Assembly (NCBI GenBank): GCA_046542995.1
Contig: JBKHAH010000001.1
Location: 45,206-109,205 of the forward strand
DNA from: Perlabentimonas sp046542995
Lineage (GTDB): Bacteria > Bacteroidota > Bacteroidia > Bacteroidales > Tenuifilaceae
Reading direction: 5' to 3'
DNA length: 64,000 nucleotides
Shown piece after piece: positions 9,256-17,235 of the stretch (its first letter is position 1; the number at the start of each line of letters is the position of its first letter). A program made the translations under genes and the position numbers. The notes below the pieces were generated by a model that had not been told where the DNA came from, did not search any database, and was given only the letters and a program-made list of their open reading frames with translations.

Positions 9256-9447
9256 TGAAAAAAATTTTAGTAAATATAACAACTAAATGTAGAAAATGAA
9301 CAGAGGGATAGCAAAGATTGAGATTCATGATATATGGAGTAGCGAATCAATACAACTAGATATTTAAAAAACAAAACGATATGAAAATATTTTATGCAGC
9401 CATTTATATAAAAGAGTTTACTATTTTTATGGAAAATTCATTTAAGC

Positions 9448-11643
9448 ATGGCCGTTGTTAATGAAGAAAAAAAGATAGTTAGTAGATACAGAGGGCTGCT
9501 AAAAGCCAGCAAAAACAATCTTAAGCCCGATGACGTTAAGCTAATATCAAAAGCAATTAAGGAAGCGATTGCGCTTTATAAAGATATTCGTGATCCATCG
9601 GGCAATCTTCATATATTTCATCTTATAAACGTTGCACGAATTTGCGTTGACGAGATTGGTTTAGGCGGAACAGCTATTGTTTCGGCACTCTTACACGAAA
9701 CAGTTAAGGATAAGTTTTTAAATCTGGTTGAGATAGAGAAGAATTATAATGAAACCATTGCTCAGATTATTGATGGGCTAACCAGAATTTCTGAGCTCGA
9801 TTTAAAAGAACCCAAGACACAAGCAGAGAATTTCAGGGAGCTTATTCTCACCCTAGCAACGGATGCAAGGGTGATTTTAATTAAACTGGCTGACAGGATG
9901 GAGACTATGAGGTCGCTCTGTTCAATGCCAAAAGATATTCAGCTCAAAACCTCATGGGAAACCTTCCATTTATATGCACCTTTGGCTCACAGGCTGGGTT
10001 TATACCGGTTAAAATCGGAAATGGAAGACCTTGCCATGAAGTACACTAATGAGGAAGACTATAAAAGCATACTTAAGAAACTACGAAACACCACAACCCA
10101 ACGTAATAAACTGATAAAGAAGTTTATTACCCCAATTGAATCGGAACTTAATAAACAAGGCTTCAATTTTGAAATTAAAGGCAGGCCCAAAGCTGTTTAC
10201 TCTATCTGGAAAAAAATGCAGAAACAGGGCGTTAGCTTTAACGAGGTTTATGACGTTTTTGCTATACGAATTATACTTGACAGCCCTCCAGATAGAGAAA
10301 AATCCGATTGCTGGCAAGTTTACTCAATAATTACAGACTCGTGGACACCAAACCCTGAACGACTTAGGGACTGGATATCAGTACCTAAAAGCAACGGGTA
10401 CGAATCGTTACACACCACGGTGGTAGGACCTGATGGGAAATGGATTGAAGTCCAAATCCGAACCAAAAGAATGGACGACATTGCTGAGCGAGGGCTTGCT
10501 GCCCATTGGAAATACAAGGGCGTTAAGCAGGAGAAAGGCTTGGACCAGTGGGTGTCAAAGGTAAGGGAGATAATTGAAAACACTACAGCCACCCCAGAAG
10601 ACCTTGTTGACCAGTTTAAACTGAACCTTTACCAAAAAGAGATTTTTGCTTTTACACCCAATGGCGATTTGCGAAAGTTTCCGTATGGTGCCACCGTTCT
10701 CGATTTTGCCTTTGACATACACTCCGACGTTGGAAGCCAATGCGTTGGTGCAAAGATAAATGGTCGTAACGTGCCCATTAAGCAAGAGCTAAATAATGGC
10801 GATGTTGTTGAAATTATTACATCAAAAAGCCAGAACCCAAAAAATAGCTGGCTGCAGTTTGCTGTTACTGGCAAGGCCAAATCAAAAATAAAACAGTGTA
10901 TTCGTCAGGATAAGAACAAGCAACTTTCTGTTGGTAAAGAGCTCCTATTTCGCAGGTTCAAGAACTGGAAAATCCCTGACCCTGAGGAGGCTGTTCAAAC
11001 CATCAGAAAAAAATACAAGCTGAAAGATACAGCAAAGCTGTTTGAGTTAATATCGGAAGAAAAAATTAACCTCAGCGATATTAAGAGCCTGCTTACCCAG
11101 CCCGAAAAAAATGTGGCTCAGATTGAACAACCTAAAAACATTGAAGAACCAAAACATCAGGAGCATCCAGAAACACAAACATCGGACTTTCTAGTTATTG
11201 ACGAAAAGCTAGTAAACATTGATTATAAGCTGGCTAAATGCTGTAACCCAATTTTTGGCGACAGTATTTTTGGTTTTGTAACAATAAATGAAGGCATAAA
11301 AATTCACAGAACCAACTGTCCCAATGCACCGCAGCTTTATCGTAAGTATAACTACAGAATAGTAAAAGCGAAATGGAAGGAATCGAAGGCAGAAACCTCC
11401 TTCCAAACCACCATAAAAATTACAGGATACGATGAGCTGGGTATAGTGAATAAAATTTCTGAGCTAATTAGTAAAGATTTTAAGGTGAACATGCGGTCAT
11501 TCACCATCAACTCGAACAACGGCCTTTTTGAAGGTAGAATTCAGGTTTTTGTTACGGACACCAAGCACCTTGAAATGCTCCTTTACAAGCTAACTAAAAT
11601 AAAGGGGGTTCAAAAAGCAATTAGGCTAAGCCGAAGCAAATAG
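9448..11643 (+). CDS. RelA/SpoT-family (p)ppGpp synthetase with degenerate hydrolase motif
   Basis: 731 residues in the long RSH layout: N-terminal HD region (about 40-190), synthetase (about 230-350), TGS (about 390-460), a Cys/His-containing region ('KCCNPIFGD', 'IHRTNCP') and a C-terminal ACT domain. The synthetase looks intact: 'YDVFAIRII' with the Mg-binding Asp, 'RLRDWISVPKSNGYESLHTT', and 'EVQIRT' with the catalytic Glu. The HD site is not canonical: residues 83-84 read HE where HD is expected and 87-88 read KD where ED is expected; H58 and D149 remain. It is therefore likely a synthetase with reduced or no hydrolase activity, acting in the stringent response. Another RSH elsewhere would then be needed to degrade ppGpp. 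Confidence 0.9.
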   Translation: MAVVNEEKKIVSRYRGLLKASKNNLKPDDVKLISKAIKEAIALYKDIRDPSGNLHIFHLINVARICVDEIGLGGTAIVSALLHETVKDKFLNLVEIEKNYNETIAQIIDGLTRISELDLKEPKTQAENFRELILTLATDARVILIKLADRMETMRSLCSMPKDIQLKTSWETFHLYAPLAHRLGLYRLKSEMEDLAMKYTNEEDYKSILKKLRNTTTQRNKLIKKFITPIESELNKQGFNFEIKGRPKAVYSIWKKMQKQGVSFNEVYDVFAIRIILDSPPDREKSDCWQVYSIITDSWTPNPERLRDWISVPKSNGYESLHTTVVGPDGKWIEVQIRTKRMDDIAERGLAAHWKYKGVKQEKGLDQWVSKVREIIENTTATPEDLVDQFKLNLYQKEIFAFTPNGDLRKFPYGATVLDFAFDIHSDVGSQCVGAKINGRNVPIKQELNNGDVVEIITSKSQNPKNSWLQFAVTGKAKSKIKQCIRQDKNKQLSVGKELLFRRFKNWKIPDPEEAVQTIRKKYKLKDTAKLFELISEEKINLSDIKSLLTQPEKNVAQIEQPKNIEEPKHQEHPETQTSDFLVIDEKLVNIDYKLAKCCNPIFGDSIFGFVTINEGIKIHRTNCPNAPQLYRKYNYRIVKAKWKESKAETSFQTTIKITGYDELGIVNKISELISKDFKVNMRSFTINSNNGLFEGRIQVFVTDTKHLEMLLYKLTKIKGVQKAIRLSRSK

Positions 11644-11660
11644 TAATCAGGAAAAAATGA

Positions 11661-11708
11661 TTCTACCACAAAAAAGCCAGAAAGGACTCTCAAAACTTTG
11701 TGGTAGAA
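11661..11708 (-). terminator. terminator between the RSH gene and tnaA
   Basis: TTCTACCACAAA (11661-11672) and TTTGTGGTAGAA (11697-11708) form a perfect 12-bp stem in the convergent gap. Read on the minus strand it is followed by TCATTTTTTC, so it best serves tnaA; it may also stop transcription of the plus-strand RSH gene. Confidence 0.75.
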
Positions 11709-11724
11709 CCATTAAAAAAACAGG

Positions 11725-13098
11725 CTATGCTTTTTCAAGCTCAACGGTAAAATGTCTCATTATGGGGGCTTCCCAGGTAATTTTCAGCCCCTTGGTAATG
11801 CTATCGCGCCTGTCAAAAACATTTTTTAGCGCAACAGCTATTACATCCATATGATTATTGGTATAAGTTCTGCGTGGGATAGCAAGCCTGAGTAGTTCTA
11901 GGTGAGGGTAACGGTTCTCGCGTGTAACGGGATCACGATCAGCCAGCAATGTTCCAATCTCCACCCCTCTCACTCCAGCTTCAAGATAGAGCTCTATACC
12001 AAGGGTTTGAGCCCTGAACTGCTCTTTGGGCACATTTGGGAGAATCTTATTGGCATCAATAAAAATGGCATGGCCACCTGGAGGCGACTGAATAGGTACG
12101 CCAAACTCCTTAAGTTTATTACCAAGGTACTCTACCTGCTTAATTCTTGTTTCAAGATACTCAAACTCTGTACCCTCGTCAAGTCCAACCGCCAGAGCAT
12201 TCATATCTCTGCCAGACATACCGCCATAGGTAACAAACCCTTCAAACATAATATTGTATGTAGAGCATTGCCTCCAAATCTCCTGCGATTTCATAGCTAT
12301 AAATCCACCCATGTTAACAATGGCATCCTTCTTACTGCTCATGGTCATAAAATCAGCGTAAGAAAACATCTCCTTTACAATCTCCTTAATGCTTTTATTC
12401 TCATACCCCTTCTCACGTAGCTTAATAAAGTACGCATTCTCGGCAAAACGAGCAGAATCGAAAAGAACAGGTTTTTTGTACTTATCTGCAACGCGCCTCA
12501 CCTCTCGCAAGCACTCCATTGAAACAGGCTGTCCTCCTGCAGTATTATTAGTTACCGTAACAATTACAAAAGGTACTTTTGAAGAGTTCACCTTCATGTA
12601 ACTTTCCAGCTTATCAATATCAACATTCCCTTTAAAGGGGTGATAAGCCTGTGTATCGCTGGCAATATCAATTGTTAGGTCAACAGCATGCGCTTTTCTA
12701 AACTCAATATGCCCTTTGGTTGTATCAAAATGGGAGTTGCCGGGGATGTAATCATCCTCCTTGATTAGTACAGAGAAAAGTACATTCTCCGCTGCACGCC
12801 CCTGATGCGTAGGCATAAAAAAGTCGAAACCTAAAATGTTTTTTATGGCGCTCTTCATTTTATAGTATGATGACGCTCCAGCGTAGCTCTCATCGCCAAG
12901 CATCATTGCGCTCCACTGCCTATCACTCATTGCTCCTGTGCCCGAGTCGGTGAGTAAATCGATAAACACCTGCTCACTCTTGAGGTTAAAAAGATTGTAC
13001 TTAGCTTGCTTAATCCAATTCTCACGCTCTTCACGCGTGCTTTTACGGATGGTTTCAACCATCTTTATTTTATACGATTCTGCAAATGGTAATTCCAT
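11725..13098 (-). CDS. tnaA: tryptophanase
   Basis: 457 residues from the ATG at 13098 (MELPFAESYK); the TTG extension 72 nt upstream is not family-like. It is a PLP beta-eliminating lyase turning tryptophan into indole, pyruvate and ammonia. Motifs: 'YIDLLTDSG'-type segment (FIDLLTDSGTGAMS), 'PTHQGRAAEN', 'SARFAENAYF', the PLP-lysine region 'MSSKKDAIVNMGG', and 'GGHAIF'. It is separated from the close relative tyrosine phenol-lyase by 'FDTTKGH' (Asp at the indole-site position) and 'VEIGTL' (Ile where tyrosine phenol-lyase has the carboxylate-binding Arg). No tryptophan permease lies beside it. A short inverted repeat lies upstream. Confidence 0.9.
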   Translation of the reverse strand: MELPFAESYKIKMVETIRKSTREERENWIKQAKYNLFNLKSEQVFIDLLTDSGTGAMSDRQWSAMMLGDESYAGASSYYKMKSAIKNILGFDFFMPTHQGRAAENVLFSVLIKEDDYIPGNSHFDTTKGHIEFRKAHAVDLTIDIASDTQAYHPFKGNVDIDKLESYMKVNSSKVPFVIVTVTNNTAGGQPVSMECLREVRRVADKYKKPVLFDSARFAENAYFIKLREKGYENKSIKEIVKEMFSYADFMTMSSKKDAIVNMGGFIAMKSQEIWRQCSTYNIMFEGFVTYGGMSGRDMNALAVGLDEGTEFEYLETRIKQVEYLGNKLKEFGVPIQSPPGGHAIFIDANKILPNVPKEQFRAQTLGIELYLEAGVRGVEIGTLLADRDPVTRENRYPHLELLRLAIPRRTYTNNHMDVIAVALKNVFDRRDSITKGLKITWEAPIMRHFTVELEKA

Positions 13099-13212
13099 AG
13101 CAATATATTTTATGTTATAAGATTGATAAAAAAGTGTAGTAGAATATAAATCGGCTAATAATATAACCAATTAGTAGTGGAAGGTATCGCGGTTCTTAAT
13201 ATTGCGATAAAC

Positions 13213-13227
13213 ATTCTTGGCAAGAAT
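13213..13227. promoter_or_regulatory. inverted repeat in the tnaA-peptidase divergent region
   Basis: ATTCTTG-G-CAAGAAT is a perfect 7-1-7 inverted repeat about 115 nt upstream of the tnaA ATG and 170 nt upstream of the divergent peptidase gene. It has operator geometry; the regulator is unknown. Confidence 0.35.
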
Positions 13228-13399
13228 TGAAATTACTCTCAACATTATCATTTTTCAAGAGTTAACCATGCAAAGCTAAATGAAAAGGATGAGATTAGCA
13301 AAAATTTTATTGTAAGCTTTTAAATTTAACATTGTAAACTGGCATGGAGTTTGGTAAAATGATTAACTTTATAGAGCACATATTTGAAATTACATATTA

Positions 13400-14890
13400 A
13401 TGAGATTTTCTGGCCATAAAATAAAATTTATCCTTCCCATTTTATCTATTTATATTTGGTCTCCCTGCTTATCTCAAATTCAGAATAACACAAGTTTTGA
13501 AAATGTCAAAAATCAGGTTAAAAACCATGTTGAATTTTTAGCATCGGAAGAGCTTTATGGTAGAAGCAGCCTAACAGGGCATGATACTCTTGCAGCAACC
13601 TATATCGACTCCGTTTTTAATGATTTTGGGTTACTCCCTGCATTTTCTGAGAATAAAGAATCATACCTGCAACCTTTTATTATTACGCTTACAAAACCAG
13701 GAGAAAGAACTTTAGAAATATTAGGCAAGGAATATGTTTATGGGAAAGACTTCATCAGCCTTGGAGCCGATCCGCCAACAAATAAGGAGCTTGAGATTGT
13801 TTTTGGTGGGTTGGGAACGTACGATGATATTGACACGCTGGATATTAAAGGCAAAACCCTACTTATTCTAACGAACAACCTAAGGGTAGCAGGATTAAAA
13901 ATTCAGGAGCTAGCCAGAGAAAAAGGTTGCTTAGGAATTATTGCGATTAATCCCTTAAACAATGATCAGTTTGAGTCGTTATCAAGACAGTTCTTTAGCA
14001 AGCATCATGAGGAGAAGTTAGAGGTTGCTGGTATTGAGGAGAAATCGATAACACGTTACTTCTCACGTTTTGGTGAGCCAATACCTCAGATTCTTATTTC
14101 TAACAATCTAGCTGAAACCATACTGGGCGAAAGCCCAATGAAAGTGGTAAGAAAGATGAAGGACGGAGAGTTAATTAAAAGCCCGCCGAGAGAATTCAAA
14201 CTAAAATTTACCTACAACCAGCATGTTGACTCCATTTTAACCAGTAATGTTATTGGGATGATTCCCTCCCTGCACAAAACCGACCAGAGCGTTATAATAT
14301 GCGCACATTATGATCATCTTGCACCTGAGGGGGATAGATGGTATCCGGGCGCAGACGATAACGCTTCTGGAGTTGCTGTTCTGCTTGAGGTTGCTCGCTT
14401 ACTTGCTAAGGATTATCAGAATGGCTACAAGCCTAATCGTAATATTATTTTCAGTGCATTTACTGCCGAAGAGTTAGGTTTACTAGGATCACATTACTAC
14501 TCCCATAATCCTTTATTCCCAATAGATAGCACACGACTTATGCTGAATTTTGATATGGCAGGAAGAATGGGGCATCAAGAGAAAGATGGAAACAACCTAT
14601 ATATCTGGGGAAATAATAATTTAAACGACTTTTCCAACACGCTAAAAAGCATTAACAATGATACAACCCTTGTAATTGATCATGAATCCTTAGCAGACAT
14701 CTCCCTCTTCGCCCTATCAGACCATCATCATTTTGATAAAAAGGGGATTCCTGCCTACCTACTAACAACCGGTTTACATGTAGATTACCATCAGCCCACC
14801 GATATCCCAGTGAAATTGTCATACAAAAACATGGTGAAAATTATTAAACTTACATACAATTTCATTAGGCATATTGCTGATAATGGATAG
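13400..14890 (+). CDS. secreted M28-family zinc peptidase
   Basis: 496 residues. An N-terminal signal sequence (hydrophobic FILPILSIYIWSPCLSQ) is followed by a propeptide-like region and a PA-type inserted domain (about 110-260), then the catalytic di-zinc domain (about 270-490). Metal ligands are visible in order: His in 'CAHYDHL', Asp in 'PGADDNASG', Glu pair in 'TAEELGLLG', Asp in 'NFDMAGR', and His in 'HVDYHQPTD'. The protein is probably a periplasmic or surface aminopeptidase that trims peptides. It is divergent from tnaA and transcribed alone; a -7-like CATATTTG (13379-13386) with an upstream TTTG may be its promoter. Confidence 0.88.
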   Translation: MRFSGHKIKFILPILSIYIWSPCLSQIQNNTSFENVKNQVKNHVEFLASEELYGRSSLTGHDTLAATYIDSVFNDFGLLPAFSENKESYLQPFIITLTKPGERTLEILGKEYVYGKDFISLGADPPTNKELEIVFGGLGTYDDIDTLDIKGKTLLILTNNLRVAGLKIQELAREKGCLGIIAINPLNNDQFESLSRQFFSKHHEEKLEVAGIEEKSITRYFSRFGEPIPQILISNNLAETILGESPMKVVRKMKDGELIKSPPREFKLKFTYNQHVDSILTSNVIGMIPSLHKTDQSVIICAHYDHLAPEGDRWYPGADDNASGVAVLLEVARLLAKDYQNGYKPNRNIIFSAFTAEELGLLGSHYYSHNPLFPIDSTRLMLNFDMAGRMGHQEKDGNNLYIWGNNNLNDFSNTLKSINNDTTLVIDHESLADISLFALSDHHHFDKKGIPAYLLTTGLHVDYHQPTDIPVKLSYKNMVKIIKLTYNFIRHIADNG

Positions 14891-15281
14891 TATACCATAC
14901 CCCAAAAGTTAAAAATATAGATTATTTCCTACATTGCAATAAAGTTAATTACTTTAAGTTGGAACACTTTTTGAATTAAAGTTGAGATTTATACTTTAAG
15001 AATTTCATTGCTAAAACACCTAAACCCTTATTTAATCAACATCATGAATATCAATTAGAAATATTAATCCAATTTTCTAACTTATCAAATTAAATTCAAC
15101 TCTATTGTAATTTCCTATTTATGAACAAAACAACAAGCAACATCAATAATTTAAATGATATAAATCATTACAACCAATTTAGCTGGTAAACGTCTTTACA
15201 TAAAGCCTCAAAATGATTTACATTTATAGCATCATCTAAAAGCAAGTAATACGATTTCTGTTTAAATCAAAAAACAATTCA
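14891..15281. other. 391-nt AT-rich intergenic region
   Basis: No gene or tRNA is recognised. It holds an inverted repeat AATGAT-ATAA-ATCATT (15154-15169) and a weaker GTAAA-cgtc-TTTAC (15186-15199), both upstream of the SPOR-Wza-Wzc group and candidate regulator sites. An ATG at 15121 opens a 22-codon frame without a convincing ribosome-binding site. Confidence 0.4.
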
Positions 15282-16367
15282 TTGCCGTTGAAAATAATTA
15301 CTCAAATAAAACAGGCATTTTATGTAGTATTCATAGGCCTTATTTTATGTGGTTATACTCAACTGCATGGCAATACATTTAAAAAAAACCATTTGGAGTT
15401 TTTACAAAACCAAATTATTGCACAAGATACAGCATCCACCGTAATTAATCATGAGATGCTTGAAATGTTTAGAGCCTTTAAGGAAAGAGGGGCAATATCT
15501 GAAAATATATTTGAAAAAATAGTTAATACCCCCGAATACAGATCGACAACAAAATGGAGACAGGTTATTGAAGAGTATCGCGATGCCATTAGGCATAACG
15601 AGGATCCTCTTGAGCATTCTGAATTTGTTGAATTAGTAGAGCAGGAAGCTAAGTCCATTGAAGAGGTTAGCAAAGATCAGATAACTGAAGAAGATTCCGC
15701 AGAAATAGACAATGATCAAACCCTTGAAACTGAATCATTGGCCGAAGATCAAGCGCTTAGTAAAACGGAAGAGGGTGAAGAAACAACACCTTTTACAAAA
15801 TCCTCTTCGAAAAGTGTAAGTATTAGTGGTAAACAAGATTTTATTAAATATCATATTCAAATAGCAGCCAGCAGAAAGCCCCTAACAGAAAATGAACTAG
15901 CTAATATTTATTCTGGCAAGGAGGATATTATGCACTTTAAAGAGGATGATTGGGAAAAATATTACATAAGTGAGTTTACCAGATTTGACAAAGCAGCAAA
16001 CGCTAGTAAAAACGTAGGGGTTAGGGATGCTTTTGTAATTGCATTCTGCTTAGGAGAAAAAATTATTGCTTACAGAGCGCGTCATGTCGAGAAGATTTTT
16101 GCCAGCACCAAATTTGGCAAGTTCCATAACGACCCAAATCCTCAATTCAGGATTCAAATTGCATCAAGTAAAATTCCAATGTCTGAGTGGGAAGCAAAAC
16201 GGCTAGGTTTTGAGCCGAGTCACGTTGGTATTATATACGAAAACAAACTGTTTAAATACAGTATACCCGGAGGCAACAGCCTTGAAGAGGCTAAGGAAAT
16301 TGCAAAAAGTACGAATATTGACGGGGCTTTTGTTGTTAAGTACAATAAAGGGAAGCAAACTAATTAA
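15282..16367 (+). CDS. SPOR-domain-like exported protein
   Basis: About 361 residues. No in-frame ATG precedes the signal-peptide-like segment (hydrophobic AFYVVFIGLILCGYT), so initiation is probably at TTG 15282 or TTG 15288; the start is uncertain. An acidic linker (about 115-180, rich in E, D, S, T) is followed by two repeats resembling SPOR/SPOR-like folds: 'IKYHIQIAAS...' to 'VRDAFVIAF' (about 186-255) and 'PQFRIQIASS...' to 'IDGAFVVKY' (about 286-358). SPOR domains bind denuded peptidoglycan; these versions are divergent. It stands directly upstream of Wza- and Wzc-like genes (63 nt gap), so it may couple the exporter to the cell wall. Confidence 0.7.
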   Translation: MPLKIITQIKQAFYVVFIGLILCGYTQLHGNTFKKNHLEFLQNQIIAQDTASTVINHEMLEMFRAFKERGAISENIFEKIVNTPEYRSTTKWRQVIEEYRDAIRHNEDPLEHSEFVELVEQEAKSIEEVSKDQITEEDSAEIDNDQTLETESLAEDQALSKTEEGEETTPFTKSSSKSVSISGKQDFIKYHIQIAASRKPLTENELANIYSGKEDIMHFKEDDWEKYYISEFTRFDKAANASKNVGVRDAFVIAFCLGEKIIAYRARHVEKIFASTKFGKFHNDPNPQFRIQIASSKIPMSEWEAKRLGFEPSHVGIIYENKLFKYSIPGGNSLEEAKEIAKSTNIDGAFVVKYNKGKQTN

Positions 16368-16430
16368 TATATATATAGGAGAATAACACAACAATTAAGA
16401 AAGAATAAAATACACATAACATAAAACAGT

Positions 16431-17222
16431 ATGGATATGAAAGCAAAATTAATTTTACATCGCACAAAAAAGATGATTGGACTCTCTTTTTTGTTACTAC
16501 TACTCTTCTCATCCTGTATAAATCACAAGCGTACAACCATGATCAAGCAGGATGATCGCAAAGCCACAGAGTTCAATATTGATAATCCACGCGAAACTGC
16601 TTATAAAATTCAAACAGGCGATCAGCTGTTTATTAAAGTACATAGTCTGGATCCAAAAACGAGCCGCTTTTTTCAAAGCGACTTACCCAACCTAATGAAC
16701 GATAACTACCTTTACCTAAACAGCTATACTGTTGATGATGAAGGGTTCATCTCATTCTCTTTTATTGACAAGGTTCATGTTCAAGGTAAAACTACCCAAG
16801 AAGCACAAAAAAAGGTACAAGAAACCATAAATGAATACTTTAACGAGGTAAATGTAGTATTAAAACTGATAAACTTCCAAGTATCAGTAATGGGTGAGGT
16901 TGACAAACCTGGAACCTATACGATTAACCGTGAGTATGCAAATGTCCTTCAGGCGATTAGTTTAGCTGGTGGTGCTAACGATATTGCAGACATAAAACAA
17001 GTGAAGCTTATCCGACAAACACCCTCTGGTTCTATCGTTAAAATTATTGACATGAGCGAACTTAACCTTCTCTCTAATGAGAATTACCACTTAATGCCAA
17101 ACGACATACTATATCTTGATCCAAGACCTATAAAATCATTCAGATACGGTGAGTTCCCATACTCTCTATTACTATCAATCGCTTCTACCGGAATGCTTGT
17201 TTACACAATATTTTTCAATTAA
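16431..17222 (+). CDS. Wza-like polysaccharide export lipoprotein
   Basis: 263 residues. A lipoprotein signal with lipobox 'LFSSC' lies near residue 32; M3 (16437) is an alternative start. A Poly_export domain ('YKIQTGDQLFIKV' at about 60-72, then 'VDDEGFISFSFIDKVHVQGKT') is followed by an SLBB domain ('VSVMGEVDKPGTYTI', 'NVLQAISLAGGAND'). The C-terminal hydrophobic segment (about 240-262) is the membrane-spanning helix seen in this family. It forms the outer-membrane channel for capsule or exopolysaccharide, working with the Wzc-like kinase encoded 13 nt downstream. Confidence 0.9.
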   Translation: MDMKAKLILHRTKKMIGLSFLLLLLFSSCINHKRTTMIKQDDRKATEFNIDNPRETAYKIQTGDQLFIKVHSLDPKTSRFFQSDLPNLMNDNYLYLNSYTVDDEGFISFSFIDKVHVQGKTTQEAQKKVQETINEYFNEVNVVLKLINFQVSVMGEVDKPGTYTINREYANVLQAISLAGGANDIADIKQVKLIRQTPSGSIVKIIDMSELNLLSNENYHLMPNDILYLDPRPIKSFRYGEFPYSLLLSIASTGMLVYTIFFN

Positions 17223-17235
17223 AGTGTAGGTTTTT

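Noticed and set aside
11725..13098. Tyrosine phenol-lyase instead of tryptophanase
   Set aside because: The substrate-specificity positions (Asp in FDTTKGH and Ile in VEIG) fit tryptophanase; tyrosine phenol-lyase has Thr and Arg there.
15121..15189. 22-codon ORF in the intergenic region before the SPOR protein gene
   Set aside because: No ribosome-binding site, low-complexity Asn-rich product, and overlap with inverted repeats; not supported as a gene.
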